Shown: positions 12,600 to 24,495 of the stretch, piece after piece
How the letters are laid out: each line of letters opens with the position of its first letter
How positions within the stretch are numbered: position 1 is the first letter of the stretch
NCBI GenBank assembly: GCA_020466095.1
Contig: CM035808.1
Location: 41,821,555 to 41,885,554 of the forward strand
DNA from: Chlorops oryzae
Lineage: Eukaryota > Arthropoda > Insecta > Diptera > Chloropidae
Length of the DNA: 64,000 nt
Direction of reading: 5' to 3'
Position numbers and translations under genes: made by a program
Notes under the pieces: model-generated
Told to the model about the DNA's origin: nothing
Databases searched by the model: none
Seen by the model: the letters and a program-made list of their open reading frames with translations, nothing else

Positions 12600-14089
12600 A
12601 ATATTATGTGTTTAAAAAGTATGTATAAACAAAGCGGCACCGACTTTAAATCCTGGTCGTTTTTCAATAATTTTGAAAATAAGTATATTGAAAATACAGT
12701 GTGTTGTTCTTAGTGCTTCCATGACGATTTAGTTTTCGCTTCAAATGTACAAGCCACTAACTTATTCCGATCTCATTTCTCTTGAGCGGTCATCCGCTTC
12801 CCAGTAATCCACAACAATGTGCACGTGCCAAGTCATAAGAAGGTTTGTAAGAATCAGAACTCTTTCAAAGGCTAATGCAATTCATAACCACAGTTGGCAT
12901 ATTTTTTGTTATACACCATGGGAAAAAGCTCTTTCTACGAAATCGATTTTTATTTCAAATCCAGCGACATGTGTGAACTTAGGTATCGTAAATTTAACTT
13001 AAAATATAAAACACAGAAACAGCAGCAATTGCAACAGAAATAATCTTAAACAAAGACAAAATGAAGGAGAATATTTGCCCGGAATTATATTCGCTATAAT
13101 CCTGAATTTTTATTTAATCTGATTATTGGATAACAAACTTTTGTCAGCTGCATTAATTTATTAATCAAAATAGGTACCAATCTGCGATGCTGTTTTCTCA
13201 ATGTTTAATAGCTACTTCAATGAGATCCTCAAGCCCAGCAGAATCTTTGAATGAATACTCATAAATACACCCTTGAAGCCAAAACTCGTTTACGGAATCG
13301 ACCTTAGGCCTCAACCCCATTCAACCCCAAAAATTGTGTCTAAAAAAAAACAAAGAAACGGAAGCATAGATTACTTGGTGATGAAAAACAATAAATCGTA
13401 TGTACTCCATATTATGTAAGTAGTTACTTATTGTACAAATAATTTTGAAGCCTTAATAAAACCAATAACTGGGAAAAACTCTGTTTAATATATCATGCAG
13501 TAAATGGTTCGAGTGTGGTTTTGACCCTTTCCGAAGGTCCAACGAACTCGCCTTCCCTATTTCTATGACATTATGAAATTTAAGAAGCTATTCTTATGTA
13601 ACCGCTATTCAAATCGACTTTTATGCTGCACATTTCCATAGTTAAACCTATTGAGAATATGCTGGTAAGCACATTTCTAGGAATCGAGAGATCCCAGCTC
13701 CAAACACCACACAAAGCATTTAAGAAAAAATCAGAAAAACCGATTCATGGATCACAAATCTAGATATATATAATTGAAAATGAAAAATACATACACATAT
13801 ACTATAAACTAGGTACTTAGTTTAGGTATACAATTTATGAGAGTCATATACAACGTCATATATGAATGTCATATAAGAGTGTCATATGGGCAATTCCATG
13901 AATACTGTCTCACCTGTGACACTTATATTTTAGGTTTTAGCTCATTTTAATGAAGGACGTGATTTAAAAACATTCTAGTTTTTGAAAGCCTTTAAAAATA
14001 GTTAGGCACAGAAATTATGCAATTTTTTCTCGGAATGACTGTCACGGGTGTCACCGGTGGGACCGTTTCTCGTGGTATTGCCAATAAAT
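12600..14089. other. Non-coding DNA, nothing recognised
   Basis: No gene supported. Four GTCATAT heptamers cluster at irregular short spacing at 13,840-13,890. Confidence 0.5.
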
Positions 14090-14092
14090 AAT

Positions 14093-14323
14093 CGGGTATG
14101 TGATTATTTTCCCTTTCCCGGGGAATTCAATTCCCCAACTGATGTGATTTCCCTTTCTCTAGATTGAGAAGGAATTTGAATTACCTCATGATCTAAATGG
14201 CGATATGCATTCTCTATTAAAGTAATTCAATTTCCATCTCAATCTAGGAAAAAGGGGAATTATTCACTTCAATTTCGATATTGAATTACCTTTCCCGCGA
14301 AAGGGAAACCAATCACATACCCG
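14093..14323. mobile_element. 231-bp MITE with CGGGTATGTGATT ends
   Basis: Inverted ends CGGGTATGTGATT (14,093) and AATCACATACCCG (to 14,323) are followed inward by inverted CCCTTTCCCG/CGCGAAAGGG and CTCTAGATTGAGA/CTCAATCTAG blocks, so most of the element folds back. AAT flanks both sides (14,090-14,092 and 14,324-14,326) and may be a 3-bp target duplication. No coding capacity. Confidence 0.75.
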
Positions 14324-14329
14324 AATAGT

Positions 14330-14604
14330 GGTATTCAAGCAGCTGTGGAAAATCGAGTGTGCAAATTTTCCACTAGCGCGGTATCAGCTTATTCGAAAAC
14401 GTTATAGCTTTAATTTGAAATACATAGGTGGTTACTTTGAATAATATTTTGTATGGAAACGGTTGACGCATTAGGCTTGAGCTTTATAAATTTCCACACA
14501 ATATGGTGCATATCTTCCACACCGAATTCGTTGTGCATAGCTTACACAGCTTTGGAAAAAATTTTCATACATAGGAAACTCACCGCAGTGGATGCTTGAA
14601 TACC
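14330..14604 (+). mobile_element. MITE copy 2 (GGTATTCAAGC family), intact
   Basis: Terminal inverted repeats GGTATTCAAGCA (14,330) and TGCTTGAATACC (to 14,604). The element lies six bases from the preceding MITE. The same family occurs in reverse at 11,080-12,599 and as a diverged copy at 19,435-19,680. Superfamily not determined. Confidence 0.75.
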
Positions 14605-16613
14605 ATTAGCTAGTTCTAGACCATTTTGACAAGAACAAACGTGAGAAATGCCATCATATATACACTGTCTTAAAATCAACATTTCGCGAACGGCTTACAC
14701 CGGCTGGCATTGAAAATTTGGCAATTCCTTTCAATTACGTAAATTGAAGTAGAATTTAATTTAAAGCCACGTTGAAGAGCTGCCAAGCCGTACAATCCAG
14801 CCGATTAAGCGGATGTAAGTAATTTCAATTTCAACTCAGCAACTGTAATTGCAACATTTATGCAGCAGGATATTATTATGCTAAATAACGAAGGATATTA
14901 ACAGTTTTTTCCATCGAAAAAGCTATTTAAAAGTTCATCTTTGAATGTATGTGTAAATAGAACGAGAAATATCTTTGAGTCGAAAACACGAAATTGACTG
15001 TAAGAAAAATGAAATGAAAAAAGGAAAGAAGGAAACAAATTATCTTCGCCCTGGTTACGTCGAATCTTTTAAGAGTGAAACGCATTGCGTGTCGGAGTCC
15101 GATTGCCTGAGGCCTTTCATGGCTGAGTTCAAGAAAAAGTAGTCGCAAATCGTTTTGACTGAATGAGCTTCTTATCGTCCGGACAACCGAGTCCCATTAT
15201 TTCACTTTCGCTGACTTCAAGCAAAAGGCGTTATGCTTGCTCTCGAAAAGCAACAGTTTCATTCGTTGGCAAAAACTGTTGATACTTTTGTGTCCTGGTC
15301 CTCGGTACACATCGCACAGTGGTTTAATATCCCGTTTTTGAGCAATAAAATAGAAGGAGTTGTTGTAGAGCAATGATTTTCGCACATGTATTTCTCTTGG
15401 CAATGTTAATAAAATATAAAAGATTCATCACAGTCGGCCACGCCCACCACCCACCTGCGTAAAATTACATATTTTATTTTAAGGAAATGAACGTTTGAAA
15501 AGGCCCGAAGACCACTACTATTAAGGCAAGTTAGTGAGGAGATTTTAAAGGCCATTAAGGGCCTCATTTTTGTTCAATTTCTTCATGAGAACTGCTCTCT
15601 TGCCACCCCTAATTATAATTATAGGCCGATCGCTAAAATTTTTGGAGAGGATATTTATTACCAAGAGCAAGCAAACATGACAAATTTGGTTCATATCCCA
15701 TTTGAATTTCAGCCACGCCCAACTCTTTAATTTTTGGAAATTCTTTTTAAAACCCCAAAGTGAAATGTAGAACATGATATATCTATATACTTATTAACAA
15801 TAAATACCTACTACAAGTTTGTTATCACATCCACATTCGAGCATGTATGCATGTTGGCGAGCCAATTCATCAACCAACATTACCACATTCGATCGAGCAT
15901 TGCATCGAGCCGAGCCGCTCTCAGGAGCGCTTTGTATCGATTATTGAAAAATACCTCTATCGTGTTCAACAAAGCAAATAAAATCCCTTTTTCTCTTTTG
16001 CCAATATTTGGTGAGAAAATTCCCTCAAAATGGGAAATATCCCTCAACCTGGCAACACTGTTTTCAGCTTCGGCTTCACACGCATGAGAGCACAAATGTT
16101 TTGCCCGTGGGCCTTCTAGCGGCTTACACTGCTATAAACCCACCCTGAGAATTTCATCAAAATCAAAAAGTATTAATTTTAAATTTAGTTCTTATCTTTC
16201 TCAATCGAAATTTTGAAAATATCGGCATTTTTTAGCCTTTCTACTACGAAATAAAATAAAATTTTAGCAGCCGACCTGAACGGACGCGGGAGATATTACA
16301 TTCATATAAAATCACACAAAATACCCTTTCAGAAAATATATATATGTCGTGAAACCCCTTGGAACCTCGTGAAATCAGCTGCACTGAACACAAAAATTAA
16401 AAAAAAAATTTTTTTATAAAATACAAACAACGCAATACCACAGCTGTGACAACTATTTGCACAAACTAAAACAATATTTCAAGTCTCCATACCTTCATTG
16501 ATATTTTCCATATTTAATACGAACTTCTTTTACGTTTGTTCTCTTTTTACGGCTTTTTAAATTTTAAGTTTTCTTTCACTACATTAAACTTCAACATACA
16601 GAGCATATATAAC
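14605..16613. other. Non-coding DNA with faint repeat relics
   Basis: The phrase GGCCACGCCCACC at about 15,436 resembles the GGGCGTGGC units of mini-me-like elements. CCTGGCAACACTG at 16,050-16,066 resembles a hAT end, but I found no partner. Short ORFs have no motif. Confidence 0.4.
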
Positions 16614-16827
16614 TATATATGTCACTCAGGAGCCGTTTCTATTTTGGCTCTTTTCAACACGGTCTTGGGTACCCACCACGGTCTTGGGAACCCACCAAAA
16701 TAAGCATTTTTCACTTAGGTACTCACCAAAAGTATTTCTCTCTCGCTCTTTTTTTGCCTGCCGAGTAACATCTCTTTCTAACTGGCGCGAAATGTCCCGC
16801 CCAAAATCTATGAGAGTGACATATATA
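16614..16827. repeat. Inverted repeat, possible small MITE
   Basis: TATATATGTCACTC at the left end is mirrored by GAGTGACATATATA at the right end, about 215 bp apart. No ORF is inside. Pairing is largely AT-rich, so the call is tentative. Confidence 0.4.
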
Positions 16828-19227
16828 TTAATATATGATACAGAGAATTCAAAACAATGACTTTGTCAGCTGTTCGCCTAAAACCTGGTTTCCACCGGGC
16901 AACTATTTCTTCAATTTTAACCTAATGAAACTTTTGGAAATCAAATGGCATTTTCGGTTTTGCGAAATGAAAAGGTTGAAATTTTGATGAAATTCCTCAA
17001 AAACTGGATTTTAAACCACTGTGCATCGGTACGATGGTAGCCAGACGGCTGAGCTGTGCTAGTTGACAACGTTGAAGATGTTTTTGATGATTCTGACGGT
17101 TATTGAGATGTAGATACACGACGAATGTTTTGGTGAGAGAGTGTTAAGACAAGGACGGAATGGAAACATCCGAAAATGATGGATAAAGTTCTGTCAAAAG
17201 TCACAATTGGGTGCAATTCTACAATACAATTCTGTAGGTAGGTAGGTAGTACTTAAAAGCTTTTCGCAGTTGTTCAGTCGGCATATTTCCCTCTTTATTA
17301 TGCTTTTTCATGCTACATAAAAGCTAATTTGCATGTGCTTGTGTGTGTTCATATTTCAAAAAAGAACAAACAAAAAAAACAAACACCATGGAATTCATAG
17401 TATGCTTCCATTAAACGAAATCTGTTCAAACTCAAGTATACAGTTCTGGATAAGGAACAGGGATTTCTGCTCGCGTGGCACGAAGGAATAAGGAAGGAAA
17501 AGGATAAGTGCGCAGATAAGCAACATTATATGGCATATACTTATGAATATCTTAAAGTGCAGACTAAGCCGAATCGATATCATCGTTGACGTACACAATT
17601 GGTTACGGGAATTGATTCTTAAAGGGAGATTAAGCAGTACAATAAAATGTACATTATTCAGAATTGCAAACAATAATGTTTGAAAGATTGATTTATCTTT
17701 CCGTCCTGATTTATTCGAGTCGATATTCGGCTTTGACATGAAAATCAAGAAATCAGTGGCGAGTTAAACGGTCAAATTTATCTCAGTATGCTTCAAGGCA
17801 TAACGGGTCGGACAGTAGAGTGGAAATCGGAGCGTTGAGTAAATTTTTTTATCGGGACCTCTATGGAGTGTTACGTAAAGAGCAAACCAAACAATATATC
17901 ACCAGACAGTCCCTTGAAAAAGTTCGATTCTCTTGATAATAGTTTAAAGTAAGTTTATACCACACTAGAATGAGCTTTCTTCTAGTTATTTAACATCTAA
18001 GTAGCATATTTTTGGGGTCCAAGCTCGGTTTTTACCACTTGGTCTTCAATAAACAATAAACACGAAACTAAATTCCTAAGCAATTTCCTACCTTCTTATG
18101 TAGGTACGTAAATATAAGACAAAATGATTAATTTATACCCATGAGCTCTGAACCGCCCAAAACATAATTTGTTTTCTTCCGAAGAAAAAAAAAAAGACCA
18201 TTTTCGTTTCTTCGTGGGTCAGGCACGTAACGAATAGTTGTGGTTTTTATCTTTCTACAGTCATTAACAACAAATGTTCTGCATGATCCGAATAGATAGT
18301 TTTCTTGTGTAAATCAACAGTTGGTGGATAATAGAAAACTTCTCAGCGCAGCTTCAACAATGATTTATAGGCAGCAAAGCATAAGCTCAACTGGGCCATG
18401 CCATCCTCGAGCTTAGCTACAAGGAATTTTCCAACAATTTGGTTCTGCCCTTTGACTGTGACGAAAATTCGAAACGACTTTCTTGCGTCGTTTTGTGAAC
18501 AACTTATACCTAACACAACGACGTTGTATGTTCACGTGTTGTGAGTCTCGGGATCACAGCTTTTATTCCGTCTTTGTTGTTGACCAACAAAGAAAAAAAA
18601 AACTACGAAATAATCGACGTGCATCTCAAAGTTCAACTGATTTAATTCGGAATTAGGCCCAATTTGTTATAAAAATTATCTCTCATTTGTCGTGTCGGTG
18701 CACGTGAAACAGCGCATCGCATTATGGAGGCGGAGTCTATGACAAGCCGCTGGGGGATAATCGACAACTTCTATAAATAAAATTAATTTACTCAATACCA
18801 CAGGCCATTCTGATTTATGTGATATTCGGGGAAGTTAAAAATAACGGCACGTTATGCTCGCATTTACAAAACTCATCACCAGAGCTACCACAAATATTTA
18901 AGTAAAGTCTCGAAATTTTCATGCAAACATTTCAGATAAAACGCTGGAACATTGCCTAATTTTTTTAATCACCATAATTATTATCTTCTAGGCCGCAATT
19001 ATACCTTGATAATGTGCATTCAACGTCACATGATTTTATTCGGGCAAAAACTTGTTCATAAATTCGGACCGCTTATGGATGGTGTCCAAAAGGGTATCAA
19101 TCTCTTTAAAATATTGTAATGCATCAATGCCTGGCGATTGTAATTTTATAAATTTCTGATGAACCAAGTGAAGAATGCTTCAATGAAAGCCAAATCAGGA
19201 CCTAGGTTGGTCTTTGTTAACCCATTA
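16828..19227. other. Non-coding DNA, nothing recognised
   Basis: AT-rich sequence with a short GTAGGTAGGTAG run near 17,235. ORF 17,395-17,748 (minus) shows no motif and is not called as a gene. Confidence 0.5.
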
Positions 19228-19434
19228 CTTAACAGCAGGGCTTGTAACCGGAACCGAAACCGTAACCGTAACCAATTTAAACCGATTTATTTTACTAATC
19301 GAAATAAAACCGAAACTGATATATTGTTTTTTTTATAAACCGGTTCCCTAACCGAAAACGAAAAATCGAAACCGGTTCGAAACGGTTTCTGAAACAAATT
19401 CCAACATCTTTCCCAAAATTTCATTTATTTGACG

Positions 19435-19680
19435 GTTCAAGCAGCTGTGGAAATTAAAGTTTGCAAATTTTGCACCAGCGAATTTTGCCCTTTTGTATGA
19501 ACGACCCTGCGAAGGACGAGTGCAAAACTTGTGCAATAACATGGCGCAAATTTTGCCCATCAAAATCGATGTTCAATATTTGCCAGGCCGCGGAATTGTT
19601 TTTCCATACAAACAAATTTGCACAAACGCAAAATTTGCGAGGGTGCAAAACTTGCACACCTGCTTTAATCCCACTATTCA
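19435..19680 (+). mobile_element. MITE copy 3 (GGTATTCAAGC family), diverged
   Basis: Begins GGTTCAAGCAGCTGTGGAAA, matching the start of the copy at 14,330 (ATTCAAGCAGCTGTGGAAAA). It ends near CTGCTTTAATCC, a rough inverted match. It lies inside the hAT-like element. Confidence 0.45.
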
Positions 19681-19874
19681 GTCTGACTGATCAGTCACCC
19701 GTGTGCATGCCCAGCAGGTAAATATATCGAGGAGGAAAAAACAGTTAATTCACTGGGTTATACAGATGAAATTATTGCGCATGCCTTGGGGGACAAGTCA
19801 TCGTGGAAGGGTGCTGTTATTAAGCTTCAATCTCATTGGCTACTGAAATTATAATAAGCTATTAGCGTCAGTCG

Positions 19875-19965
19875 AGTGTTAGCGTGAAGTGGCGTAGTGG
19901 ATGCGTGCTTGACTCACAATCCGAAGACCGCGAGTTTGATTCCTGCCCTGAGGGACATTTTAAGT
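19875..19965 (+). mobile_element. tRNA-derived SINE head
   Basis: A near-consensus A box TGGCGTAGTGG (19,890 region) and B box GAGTTTGATTCC (19,932-19,943) are spaced as in a tRNA. The head is preceded by GTGAAG and followed by an unrelated tail. It is nested in the hAT-like element. Confidence 0.65.
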
Positions 19966-20704
19966 TCAATTTAATTTAAAACTGAAAGGAAAACTTGCAT
20001 TTAACTTGAAAAGAAAGTTGTCAGTAGATTCAACAATGGAAAGCATAAGAGATTGATATTTCGTTGTATATTCATCTCATCTGTAATTTTTAAAGGTTCA
20101 GATGCGCGTTTAAAGTCCATATTTTAGAAGTCAAAAAAAAGCGATTCTTAAAACCTTTGAAAAGCCATAACCGGAACGAAACGAAAAAGAAACCGAAATA
20201 ATCAGCGATGTCACAAAATCCTATAGCTATCGGAATCGGAATTAAAATCGATCGAAATTTCATATAAAATTGACAAATTTTGTTGTTTTTGGTTTTGAAT
20301 CGGAACTACTAATCGGTTCTTAATTGCACAAAACCCCATTTTATCCGGCTGTTAATGAGATATATGTATATGAAAATTCAGTCGACTGAAATTCCAATTC
20401 CGACAGCTATCGGATTCTGTGACACCCCTGAATTTTTTCCAGAACGAAACCGTAATCGAAACCAAAATAAATTAAAAACCGAAACCATAACCCGAACGAT
20501 ATTTGTTTCGGTTACAAGCCCTGCTTAACAGCCATGAAATCATTAAAGTTCTAATTTTTTTTATCACAAAATCTTATCTTCGAAGAGATGGATTTTGTAT
20601 TTCATTAAATGGAATTTTAAAATAATTTCCATGAGACTCTCCGGCATGTCACAGAAGTCTAAATCGTCATAAATTGACGATTTTAGGAATTTCATCTAAC
20701 TTAA

Positions 20705-21437
20705 GGGGGTCTTCTCATTGAAAACCCGTTTTTTGGACCCTTTTTAAAAAAATTCTTATTTGAAAACGCAAAGAATAATTGAAAACTTTTTTTATTTATT
20801 GTATTACAAAAGGTTCAAAGTAAATAAAAAAATTTTTTTTGCCTCGATACGTGGGCTGTTCAAAAAGTAATGAGACTTCAAAGTTGGTGGTGAAAAAAAA
20901 GGTGCCGTCACGCCGGCCACGATTCCGGGTCTCCGGACCGTCCGAAATGGAAAAAAAAAACGGGGTTATAATCAGTATAGATGTAAATCTCGGGGAACCT
21001 CAAGCTTAATTTTGTGATTTTTTTTTGACAAAATGGCGGCCATTCAAAAAAACATTTCAATTTCGGGCTTTTTTTTTTGTAGTTTAGTGTAAAAAAATAG
21101 TAAAAAATTTTTTCAAATTATGGTCGAGGTTCACCCGAGAATGGTGACAATTCTGCGTCGATTCCACTTTGTTTCATGAAAATCGGTTCAGTTGAACTGG
21201 AGATATCATGGCTGCCAGTTCGAAAATCGTGGTTTCGAGATAAACGCGTTTAAAGTTTGAAGCAACGCAAAAATTACTCGTTTTAGCGCAGATCTTGCTC
21301 GACAAAGAAGGCTATATCCTCTAAACTATTTCGAATTTCAAAAAATCCTTTTAGGGGCATATTCACAACTACCCAAGCTATAAATAAATGCAAAAAAAAA
21401 AAGGCGAAAAAAAAAGTTGCTCAATGAGAAGACCCCC
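20705..21437 (+). mobile_element. TTAA-specific non-autonomous element, copy 1
   Basis: TTAA flanks both sides (20,701-20,704 and 21,438-21,441). Ends are GGGGGTCTTCTCATTG and CAATGAGAAGACCCCC. A second, oppositely oriented copy of almost the same length (733 against 731 bp) lies at 36,412-37,142. The copies share interior phrases around GCAGATCTTGCTCG. TTAA targets are used by piggyBac and Kolobok; which applies is unknown. No transposase ORF. Confidence 0.82.
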
Positions 21438-21441
21438 TTAA

Positions 21442-21887
21442 GAACAGTTTCCACAGCATTTCTACTCAATCATGATTTATCGAGGCTATACATTCTTATC
21501 TTCAAATGAAGAAGGGAAAACTGGGTCAAAACTGGATCGTCATGATCTTTGGACTAAATTAAATTCGAGACGATGTTGCAGCTCATTTCTGTGACATTCC
21601 CGTCTGAAAGAATTAACATCGAAACTTTTTGATTAACCCAAAGCTGCAAAATTCATTTTTACCCTCACTCTTTGAGACTTCCTTCCTTTTCCAAATACCA
21701 ACATGCTACTAAAGAATAATGTTACAAAAGGCTTAAAATGTTAATAGTGAACTATGTATTTTTCCTAAATTCTCAGAAGTGGGATTCAATCAGCTTCGGA
21801 AACCTTACGAAACGAGAAATTTGTCACTAAACTGTCAAAATTTATATGAAAATTACCTATGGAAAACTTAACAAAGGCATTTTCGAA
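21442..21887. other. Non-coding DNA, nothing recognised
   Basis: Short AT-rich spacer between two transposons, with no ORF or repeat structure of note. Confidence 0.5.
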
Positions 21888-22048
21888 CAGTGTTGCCAGC
21901 TTAGGGGTTTTCCCCCTAGATTTAGGGTTTTTGTTTTTTGGCTGTTAGGGGGAAAAAAATTTTAGGGGCGTGTTTAAGGGGACTAAATTTGCGTAGGAGA
22001 ATTTTAAGGGTCTATGACATGTAAATATACGTACAATATAATATATTA

Positions 22049-23331
22049 TTAGGTGTAGTAAAAAGAAATCCATTATTTTTCCAATAGATGGCGTTATTTA
22101 TCTGCATCTCGCGTTGTATAAGTCCGATCGTGTTCCGCTAGGGGGCATTAGAAAGATGACAGTTCCTACTAAAAAAACTTTTTTGACACTTTTTTGATTG
22201 ATTGATTCAGTTTTGTTTGAGAGCTTGTCAAAGATGGACATCAGCAAAGAGAAAATTCGCTACATTTTACAGTTTTTCTTCGATAAGGGAGAAAACGCAA
22301 GCCAGGCGGCTGAAAATGTGAATAGCGTTTATGGACCTGATACTGTAACAGCCAATCATGCGCAATTTTGGTTTCGTCGATTCCGTTCCGGTAACTTCGA
22401 TGTCAAGGATGCACCACGCACTGGAAGGCCAATTGTCGAAAATGTCGATAAAATCATGGAAATTATCGAGTCCGACCGTCATGTTAGCACTGTTTCGATT
22501 GCAAAAGAGCTAAAGATTGCACAAAAAACCGTTTGGAACCATTTGAATAAGGCTGGATACACAAAGAAGCTCGATGTATGGGTGCCACACGAGTTAACGC
22601 AAAAAAACCTCATAGACCGAATTTCCATCTGCGAATCGCTGCTGAACCGCAACAAAATCGACCCATTTCTGAAGCGGTTGGTGACTGGTGATGAAAAGTG
22701 GGTCACTTACGACAACGTCAAGCGAAAACGGTCGAGGTCGAAACACGGTGAACCGGCGGAAACGGTGGCCAAGCCAGGATTGACGGCCAGGAAGGTTTTG
22801 CTGTGTGTTTGGTGGGATTGGCAGGGAATTATCTACTATGAGCTGCTCCCATACGGCAAAACTCTTAACTCGGAACTCTACTGTCAACAATTGGACCGTC
22901 TGAAGGAAGCAATCGCCCATAAGCGGCCAGCTTTGGCCAATAGGAGAGGAATTGTGTTCCATCAGGACAACGCCAGGCCACACACATCGATAGTGACTCG
23001 CCAGAAGCTCCGGGAGTTTGGTTGGGAGGTTCTTCTGCATCCACCTTATAGTCCGGACCTGGCACCAAGTGATTACCATCTGTTCCTGTCCATGGCGAAC
23101 AATTTTGCTGGTGAAACATTCGCTTCAAGAGAGGCTTCTGAAATTCGACTGTCTCAATTTTTTGCTAATAGGAACGAGGGCTTCTATGAGAGAGGCATAA
23201 TGAAATTACCTTTAAAATGGCAAAAGTTATCGAACAAAACGGCGCATATTTGACCTAAATCGGGTCATTCTAACTATCTTAAATAAAGCCCTCAATTTAA
23301 TGCAAAAATAATTTCTTTTTACTACACCTAA
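22049..23331 (+). mobile_element. mariner transposon (mellifera-type), near complete
   Basis: Terminal inverted repeats TTAGGTGTAGTAAAAAGAAA (22,049) and TTTCTTTTTACTACACCTAA (to 23,331) are bounded by the TA target duplication (22,047-22,048 and 23,332-23,333). The 1283-bp length is normal for mariner. It encodes one transposase. The left and right 20-mers appear identical. Confidence 0.95.
22234..23253 (+). CDS. mariner transposase, C-terminus frameshifted
   Basis: Cut-and-paste transposase that would act in the nucleus on the flanking inverted repeats. The ATG at 22,234 starts the family's usual N-terminus; an in-frame start at 22,198 is less likely. The N-terminal half has the paired helix-turn-helix region (residues ~5-110), then the linker motif WVPHEL (116-121). 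The catalytic D,D34D triad is D153 (TGDEKW), D245 (HQDN) and D280 in YSPDLAPSD. Length is 339 residues. After LPLKWQK near 23,222 the reading frame departs from the family, and the expected tail is present one frame over, indicating a one-base loss. Residues up to there look intact. The tail change probably weakens or kills activity (inference). Confidence 0.92.
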   Translation: MDISKEKIRYILQFFFDKGENASQAAENVNSVYGPDTVTANHAQFWFRRFRSGNFDVKDAPRTGRPIVENVDKIMEIIESDRHVSTVSIAKELKIAQKTVWNHLNKAGYTKKLDVWVPHELTQKNLIDRISICESLLNRNKIDPFLKRLVTGDEKWVTYDNVKRKRSRSKHGEPAETVAKPGLTARKVLLCVWWDWQGIIYYELLPYGKTLNSELYCQQLDRLKEAIAHKRPALANRRGIVFHQDNARPHTSIVTRQKLREFGWEVLLHPPYSPDLAPSDYHLFLSMANNFAGETFASREASEIRLSQFFANRNEGFYERGIMKLPLKWQKLSNKTAHI

Positions 23332-23507
23332 TATATTATATTATAAACAAATAAAGTGCGAAGTTTATTGTATTTGATATAGAAAATCTGTCAAATTTTC
23401 TGTTGTTCTTTCCGAATAATTTATTTTTTCATTTCGAATTTTGTATCTACTTTTTAATGATTTAAGGAGCCTTTTGGGGGGAGCTACCTGGCAACACTGA
23501 TTTCAAA

Positions 23508-24487
23508 GCTGCATGAATCCCTATTATATTTCTAAGGTTGAATATTGGATCTATTGTCTTCACAAAAGACCGAAATATTTTTTTCGAATAATGGGACTCA
23601 TAACTTTCAAAATTTCGATGAAAAATTTTAATGAGATGTGAAAAAATTCTTAACTATTTTTAGGTTCAAAATCGTGCTAACATCTCACGCAGAACTGATT
23701 ACGGTAGTCATACAGGTCCCGTCAAGGATAACATATCAAAAAAACACGAAAAAATGAATTAAAATTATAATAGGCGGAAAAATTTATATATGTTTAAGCC
23801 TATTAAAATTAATTTCCAAAAATAGAAATGATAATGCTCACTCAAAATGGGAAAATTTGCAATGAGAGAACTTCCGAAAAGCAATTTACAAAGCCGATTT
23901 AATCCCCCTAATATTTTACATAAATAAATAGTTTTGGCTGTCCTGTTCATTCCATTGGAATCACACGTAGTACTGTATAAAACATAACAAAATTTTACTC
24001 ACCTTAATGAAGAGTTCTCTTCAATATTGACACTCTTTTCTTCGAAGAACTTTGATCTTTTATTTCAATTTAAATTTCGGTCGAAATCCTTACTCCTTTT
24101 TAATGTGATTCCAATTAAATTAAGATGATTTCTTATTTCCATCATCTTCAATATTCTGTAAAATTTTTGATATGCCTTATTTTTAAGTCCGCATTTTCGT
24201 ATTTTTGTTTTAAATAAATACTTTTCAATAGATTTTATTGTACTTTTATTTTTTTTTTACTTCTAGTTTAGTTGCTGATTAAAGCATTGTTGATCGGGGA
24301 TATGAAATTTCGTCACAGAGTGAGTAAACTTTTTTTGTTAAACGTCAAAGATATTCCGCAAATTTATATGTCCACTGAAAAGAATGAAAAGGAAAACGAT
24401 TAAATTACTTACATTCGTTCAATGCTTATGCCCTATTTATTCATCATTATTGATATCTGAAGCGATTTTTTGTAGGTATCTACATGA
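23508..24487. other. Non-coding DNA, nothing recognised
   Basis: AT-rich sequence without recognisable genes or terminal repeats. Confidence 0.5.
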
Positions 24488-24495
24488 CTTAAATT

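Larger units (their letters stand above)
19236..20523. mobile_element. Non-autonomous hAT-like element with exact 8-bp target duplication
   Basis: Ends are CAGGGCTTGTAACCGG (19,236) and GGTTACAAGCCCTG (to 20,523), inside matching 8-bp flanks CTTAACAG (19,228-19,235 and 20,524-20,531). A CAGGG start plus an 8-bp duplication is the hAT signature. The interior is rich in AACCGAAACCG-type repeats near both ends and holds a SINE and a diverged MITE copy. No transposase ORF is present, so it needs a source elsewhere. Confidence 0.88.
21888..23499. mobile_element. hAT-like MITE relic carrying a nested mariner
   Basis: CAGTGTTGCCAG (21,888) and CTGGCAACACTG (to 23,499) are inverted hAT-type ends. 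Flanking octamers TTTTCGAA and ATTTCAAA agree at 6 of 8 positions, consistent with an aged target duplication. Removing the mariner leaves about 330 bp with a run of AGGGG-rich sequence on the left. Confidence 0.7.

Noticed and set aside
16050..16066. hAT-like end CCTGGCAACACTG
   Set aside because: No matching inverted end or duplication found nearby.
22267..23128. Minus-strand ORFs across the mariner
   Set aside because: Antisense shadows of the transposase.
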